Shown here: in pieces, positions 58,814 through 64,000 of the stretch
Layout: each line of letters begins with the position of its first letter
Numbering within the stretch: the stretch's first letter is position 1
Source: Chalara sp. BL73
Lineage: Eukaryota > Ascomycota > Leotiomycetes > Helotiales
DNA: 64,000 nucleotides
Assembly (NCBI GenBank): GCA_918026815.1
Contig: CAKJVC010000150.1
Location: forward strand, 1,426,001-1,490,000
Reading direction: 5' to 3'
Notes under the pieces: generated by a model
Seen by the model: only the letters and a program-made list of their open reading frames with translations
Database searches by the model: none
Told to the model about the DNA's origin: nothing
Made by a program: the position numbers and the translations under genes

Positions 58814-61800
58814 TCAAGCTTGGTGGAGTTTGCTCAGAGCCTCAAGGGCGTCAAAGGTCCACCTGTGCTCTGAACCCACCGCTTTCGCAAACCCTATTAG
58901 CGCCCGCTGATACATATCTTTCGCCTTATCGAGCTTGTCTAGTTGCTTTGAATAGAGGAGTCCCAAATTGTAGACCGTGTTAAGTGTCGATGTGTGGTCT
59001 GGACCTAATGCCTTTTCATTCCCTGCTAGCGCTCGCTGGTACATTTGCTCGGCCTCCTTAAGCTTGTTTTGTTCAGCATAAAGAATGCCAAGGTTATTGA
59101 CCGTGTCAAGTGTCGAAATGTGGTCTGGACCTAATGCCATTTCTTTCCCTGCTAGCGCTCGCTGGTACATCTGTTCGGCCTTTCCAAGCCTGTTTTGTTT
59201 AGCATAAAGAATGCCAAGGTTATTAACTGTGTCAAGTGTCGAAATGTGGTCAAGGCCTAATACTTTTTCTTTCCCTGCTAGCGCTCGCTGGTACATTTTT
59301 TCGGCCTTTTCAAGCTTGTTTTGGTCAACATATAAATTGCCAAAGTTATTGACCGTGTCAAGTGTTAATATGTGGTTTGGACCTAATGCTTTTTCTCTCC
59401 CTGCTAACGCTCGCTGGTACATTTGCTCGGCCTTTTCAAGCTTATTTTGGTTAGCATAAAGAATGCCAAGGTTGTAAACCGTGTTCAGTGTCGATGTGTG
59501 GTCTGGACCTAATACTTTTGTTTTTCCTGCTAACGCTCGCTGGTACATTTGCTCGGCCTTCTCAAGCTTGTTTTGTTCAGTATAAAGAATGCCAAGATTG
59601 TAAACTGTGCTTAGTGTCAATGTGTGGTCTGGACCCAGTGCTTTTTCTCCCCCTGCCAGCGCTCGCTGGTACATTTGCTCGGCCTCCTCAAGCTTGTTTT
59701 GTTCAGCATAAAGAGCGCCAAGGTTAATAACCGCGTTTAGTGTCGATATGTGGTCTGGGCCTAATACCTTCTCTCTCCCTGCTAGTGCTCGCTGGTACAT
59801 CTGCTCAGCCTCACCAAGTTTGTTTTGGTTAGCATAAAGAATGCCAAGGTTGTAAACTGTGTCCAGTGTCAATGTGTGGTCTGGACCTAATGGCTTTTCT
59901 CTCCCTGCCAGCGCTCGCTGGTACATTTGTTCGGCTTCTTTAAGCTTGTTTTGAGATCTGTAAAGACTTCCAAGGTTATTGACCGTGTCAAGTGTTAATA
60001 TGTGGTCTGGACTTAATGCCTTTTCTTTCCCTGCTAGCGCTCGCTGGTACATTTTTTCGGCCTTTTCAAGCTTATTTTGGTCAACATATAAATTGCCAAG
60101 GTTATTGACTGTGTCAAGTGTTGATGTATGGTCTGGACCTAATGCCTTTTCATTCCCTGCCAGCGCTCGCTGGTACATTTGCTCGGCCTTTTCAAGCTTG
60201 TTTTGGTCAATATATAAATTGCCAAGGTTATTAACCGTTTCAAGTGTCGAAATGTGGTCAAGGCCTAATGCCTTTTCTTTCCCTGCTAACGCTCGCTGGT
60301 ACATATGTTTGGCTTTATCAAGCTTGTTTTGGTCAGCATAGATATTGCCAAGGTTATTAATTGTGTCAAGTGTCGAAATGTGGTCTGGACCTAATGCTAT
60401 TTCTTTCCCTGCTAGCGCTCGCTGGTACATCTGCTCGGCCTTTTTAAACTTGTTTTGTTTACTATAAAGAATGCCAAGATTATTAACTGTGTTCAGTGTT
60501 GATATGTGGTCAGCGCCTAATGCTTTTTCTCTCCCTGCTAGCGCTCGCTGGTACATTTGCTCGGCCGCTTTAAACTCGCTTTGGTCAATATAGAGATTGC
60601 CAAGGTTATTGACCGTGTCCAGTGTTAATATGTGGTCTAGACCCAGTGCCTTTTCTCTTTCTACTAGCGCTCGCTGGTACATCTGCTCGGCCGCCTCAAA
60701 CTTGTCTTGGTCAGCATAAAGATTGCCAAGATTATAATATGCCCAATCTATGCCAGCACTTTTAGTCATGCAATTAAGTACCATATACGAGCATTTAGCT
60801 GCGTGCTGGAGCAGCCGCCGTTGCAAGACCCATGGCTGAAAATCCTGCCTATTCGGCACATGTGAGCCTACACACTCGATAGCTAACCGAGCTAAATCGT
60901 AGTCCCATTCTTGGTTCAACACATGAATTGTCCATGCGTGAACACATCCGTGAATACTGTACCCTCGTGACTCAACTAACTGTTGTGAGGATACGTGTTC
61001 CTCTACGAGCCCGTAATTACTTAAAACTCGCATAGCGCCATGAAAGCTCAGTTCGTCTTTAGTGAGGTCTTGTAGCCACTTTGGGTCGCTGGAACTATTG
61101 TGTTGAAGCAACTCAAGCCAGATATCCTGATTATCAAAGTAGGCCCAGAAACGAAGAAGCTTGGCCGACAAGTGATTTTGTTGTTCTAAGCGATAAAACG
61201 AGATCTGCCATGTTGAATAAAGGGTGCGATCTTCGTACGAATCTAGCTCAGGAGTCATTTGCTGAAGCTTCACCCATGACGCTTTGTACAGGCGGAGATA
61301 CTCCGAAATTCCTATTGTCACTTGGTTAAGGTATGCTCCAGCCGTTGCTAAAGCAAGAGGTAAGCCGTCTAACTCTTCAGCGAGCAGTCTAGCATCGATA
61401 TCTAACGTCGTCAGATTAAGTTTTTGTATGTAAGATTGCTCACCATGGATTAGACCTTCTCGATCGGATGCATTCGATAAGATCTTGAGACTGTCGTGCA
61501 TATCCAAAAGCTTTGAAACTTTTATACAATGGCCAAGTTTGACTTGCGAAGATCGTGTTGTAATAATAATTGCGCCTTGGTATGATTCTGGGAAGAATTT
61601 CCGGATATCTATAGCTGATAGGTCTTTATTGCTTGCCATTTTCGGGTTGTCGTAATTGTCGAATATCAATAGCCATCGTGTGTTGTTCGGCAGACTTAGC
61701 CACGCTTTCACCGCATCTACTACTTCGTCGAAGTTCGCTTTTGTATCGATGCTGCTAGGGAAGCTCGCAGCAGGATAATTTCGTATTATTTGTTTTGCTA

Positions 61801-62886
61801 CTTTAATAAGTGTCTGCTTCAAAGAATCTTTATCTTTAATATTGAACCAGAATATTGCTGAGTAATTGTCTTTATGCTGCTTCGCGTACTTGATACTCAA
61901 TTGTGTTTTGCCAATTCCACCGAGGCCACGCAAAGTAACAATTCTACGGGAACCATCCCCTTGTAGTTCCTTGTGCATTTCTGCAAGTTCCTTCTCTCGT
62001 GCTACGAAGTGATGAATATCAGGAGCACCGGAAAGACTAAATGTGATTAAGAAATCCTCGCGTCTGGTACCTGCAGCAATCATTAGCTTCCTCATATTAT
62101 TCTGCGTCGATAAATCTGGATTGTAGCAGATGCGAAAGAAAACGTACCCTTCATAGCCTTGTCGATTTCCTCTCGGAGCCGCTTGGTCGCCTTCTCCCTT
62201 CCTTCGCCATAAATCAGCGGCATGTTCACATCGAAAATCCCCAGCAACGAGTATACTCGATCTTCTGCTATAGTAGTCTGACGTCTCTCTGTCCATGATA
62301 TATGCTCAGTGACGCTAAATTCTGACAAAGAACTCCCTTGAAGAGCCTTTGCGGGGATTCCTGTAGCCTCGCAAATGTTTTTTTCCAATGATGTTTTATT
62401 ACCTAGCAGCTTTCCTTCTCGCGAAAAAAAATCAACTGATCCGGGAGCAATAAGCTCTTGAAGAGTCCAGCCTCGAGTGAACCATCTGCTCTCTCGAAAA
62501 GTATGCCAAAGCGGCTCCGCGGATAGAATGCTTGTGTTGGAATAAGGCCATGAAACATCTAGTAAATAGACATAGCATTTGGTCGCTGCGCGATACCAGC
62601 GAAACATAGAATTGACTGCTTCTGCGAGCTCGGTACTATTTCTTTTGTCGATACAACAAGTATCTACCCAAAAGTATCGCAGGCTATCACGCTTTGCTTG
62701 CTTTCCACAGAATTGTATTTTAGTATAGCCAGCTTTATTTTTGCCTGTGCCATCTTTTATATCTGTGTATGTAACCTCATCTGTTCCCCATGTGTGCGAA
62801 AGTATAGCATAATTCCGAGGGATATCATCGCCAATAAATGTGGCAAGACGTAATTCGCCATTGTCATTGTACTCAAGTAGGTGCAT
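58814..62886 (-). CDS. HET-NB-ARC-TPR NLR protein (two exons)
   Basis: 1331 residues. Exon 1 (62148-62886) is a HET domain: MHLLEYNDNGELRLATFIGD, YAILSHTWG, YFWVDTCCIDK, WFTRGWTLQELIAP, DRVYSLLGIFDVNMPLIYGE. A 77-nt intron (62071-62147, GTACGT, GCTAAT branch, TGCAG) joins AMKG to TRREDFL in frame. The NB-ARC follows with P-loop GLGGIGKT (295-302), Walker B LLIFDNYD (380-387), IIITTRSSQV and GLPLALATAGAYL. From about 690 there are 15 TPR units of 42 residues of kinesin-light-chain type (ALGPDHxSTLxTVxNLGxLY, MYQRALAG). HET domains execute incompatibility cell death; NB-ARC acts as the ATP switch; TPRs probably sense the ligand. No defects seen. The HET part is paralogous to the dead copy at 22.4-23.1 kb. 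Confidence 0.93.
58905..60741 (-). repeat. Tandem 126-bp repeats encoding TPR units
   Basis: About 14-15 units of 42 codons inside the NLR gene. MYQRALAG and GPDH are almost invariant at the DNA level too. Differences concentrate at a few positions (for example the residues before MYQRAL and in LGxLYxxQNKLxxAEQ). Confidence 0.9.
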
Positions 62887-63004
62887 GTTTCGACCACGAT
62901 TTGCGCAGGGAGTCCAAATAAGGCTGGCTGGTGAACCTGCCGGTATGTCTGTGTATGTATGAATCGAGTTTCTTGCTTGATATGGCCTTGTAGATGGTGC
63001 CTAC

Positions 63005-63759
63005 ATTAGTGGGGTACGGCTAAAAAGGCTACCATTAGCGCCCCACTATTTCCTTTATCGAGGCAGTTAAGCGAGATTCACTTCTGCCCTTTCCTATTTT
63101 CAGAATTGTGCCTTGCCGTTGTATTAAGCGAGATACACTAAACTCGATATAACTTGAAAAAGCCTTGTTTTTCTAAACAAATATCGCTACAAAGCATATA
63201 TAAATATATATTTAATCAATCAAATTTAATCAAATTTATTAAATTTAAATAAATCCAGTTTGTAATTTTTTCGTTGTTATTTAATATAAGTGTCAGGCGC
63301 CATGATGTCACGTGCTAAGGGGCACTGCTGAGACTTGGCATGTATGGGCACGTACGGAGTCGCCAGGGGTTCGGAGGGTATAAGTAGAGGACTCGGGACG
63401 CATTAGGAAGGGTAGAGATTAGTATTCGTATCAATTGCAGTTGACTTGTGCCACACTACTCCAGCACCTTACAATAATACTGGTATGTTAGGTCACGTGA
63501 GTGGGGTATTGTGGGTCCTATATCAATGGGCATATAAAAGAACGCACTGTAGTTGCAGCAACAATCATGAACAATTTACCACATTCTACTTACCAGCAAT
63601 CACGTATCAAGGACGCGGTGCTGCTACAAGTAGAGTGGTACCTCAATAAGTGTTTGTGTTATTAAGTTGTGCGAAATCGCAAAACACGATTTTTACCATG
63701 TTGCGTGATTTTCCGCGTGTTGGTGCTAATGGTAGCCTTTTCAGCCGTACCCCATTAAT
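63005..63759. mobile_element. Element with 38-bp inverted repeats upstream of the NLR
   Basis: 63005-63042 (contains GGGGTACGGCTAAAAAGGCT) and 63722-63759 are inverted repeats with three mismatches. The AT-rich interior holds a family 5 LTR. The left end is only about 119 bp upstream of the NLR ATG at 62886. Probably a non-autonomous DNA transposon; the family is not determined. Confidence 0.75.
63291..63473 (+). mobile_element. Solo LTR, family 5, copy 2
   Basis: 183 bp, TGTCAGGCGCCATGATG to CCTTACA, reverse match of 22165-22367. Flanks ATAAG/ATAAT match at 4 of 5 bases. Nested in the inverted-repeat element. TATA-like GGTATAAGTAG lies inside. Confidence 0.85.
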
Positions 63760-64000
63760 CAGCTGAGTGACAGCCTCGCGAGGCTGATGATGTCGTTGAG
63801 CGCAGCTGATTGAAATTCATAGACAGACCCTACAGGGACGTGACAGGTTGCTGGTAGAAAAGAAAAGAAGTGGGCGAAAAAGGGGACTATTTATAATCTA
63901 GGAATTAAAGGTCCTTGTAAGTCACAAAGTGCAAATAACTAGTATTGTTCTTGCAAGATTTAGTTTTGCGTACTTTAGTATTGTAATTACAATACTTACT
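63760..64000. other. No gene recognised
   Basis: Nothing supported; the sequence ends at the window edge. Confidence 0.4.

Noticed and set aside
59211..60341. Plus-strand open frames opposite the TPR repeats
   Set aside because: Same effect: antisense shadows of the 126-bp coding repeat.
63446..63649. 67-codon plus-strand frame upstream of the NLR
   Set aside because: Its start lies inside the family 5 LTR and the rest is in the inverted-repeat element; no protein features.
1..64000. CRISPR arrays, operons or ribosome binding sites
   Set aside because: The gene structure is eukaryotic (spliceosomal introns). The regular repeats are coding ankyrin and TPR units or dispersed LTRs, not spacer-repeat arrays.

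Overview
The window looks like a filamentous ascomycete (Pezizomycotina) chromosome segment. Genes have short spliceosomal introns (41-77 nt, GT-AG and one GC-AG, with CTAAC/CTAAT-like branch sites). Protein families are fungal: HeLo, HET, NACHT, a PigL_N-like domain, a class II P450 and C2H2 regulators. Dead genes carry Trp-to-stop and Gln-to-stop changes of the kind RIP (repeat-induced point mutation) makes. I cannot name the species.

Left part (about 1-8.3 kb): a HeLo-NACHT-ankyrin-ZZ NLR (2742-6979, minus) stands head to head with a decayed alpha/beta-hydrolase domain (7.5-8.3 kb, plus) of the sort that forms the N terminus of other fungal NLRs.

Middle (about 8.3-44 kb): a transposon and NLR graveyard. 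It holds three HET-domain pseudogenes, one of them a HET-NACHT gene split by two solo LTRs, plus Helitron, LINE, MULE-like and Ty3/gypsy fragments. Five solo-LTR families occur, several with intact 5-bp target-site duplications and nested insertions. Two genes here look intact: a four-helix membrane protein (12935-15439) and a secreted Cys-rich NucA/NucB-type nuclease-like protein (36888-38489, two introns).

Right part (about 44-63 kb): gene-rich. In order: a coiled-coil protein (44121-45803), a PigL_N-like protein (47970-49256), a three-zinc-finger ankyrin protein (50159-51600), a C2H2 regulator (52048-53057), a six-exon cytochrome P450 (55487-57338) and a HET-NB-ARC-TPR NLR (58814-62886). 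The last has a solo LTR just past its stop codon and a terminal-inverted-repeat element just upstream of its start.

The unifying theme is fungal NLR and programmed-cell-death (allorecognition or immunity) genes: two intact NLRs with highly homogenised repeat sensors, and remains of at least four more N-terminal domains. Exon joins were checked by hand for reading frame. Family names rest on motif recognition, not on database searches.
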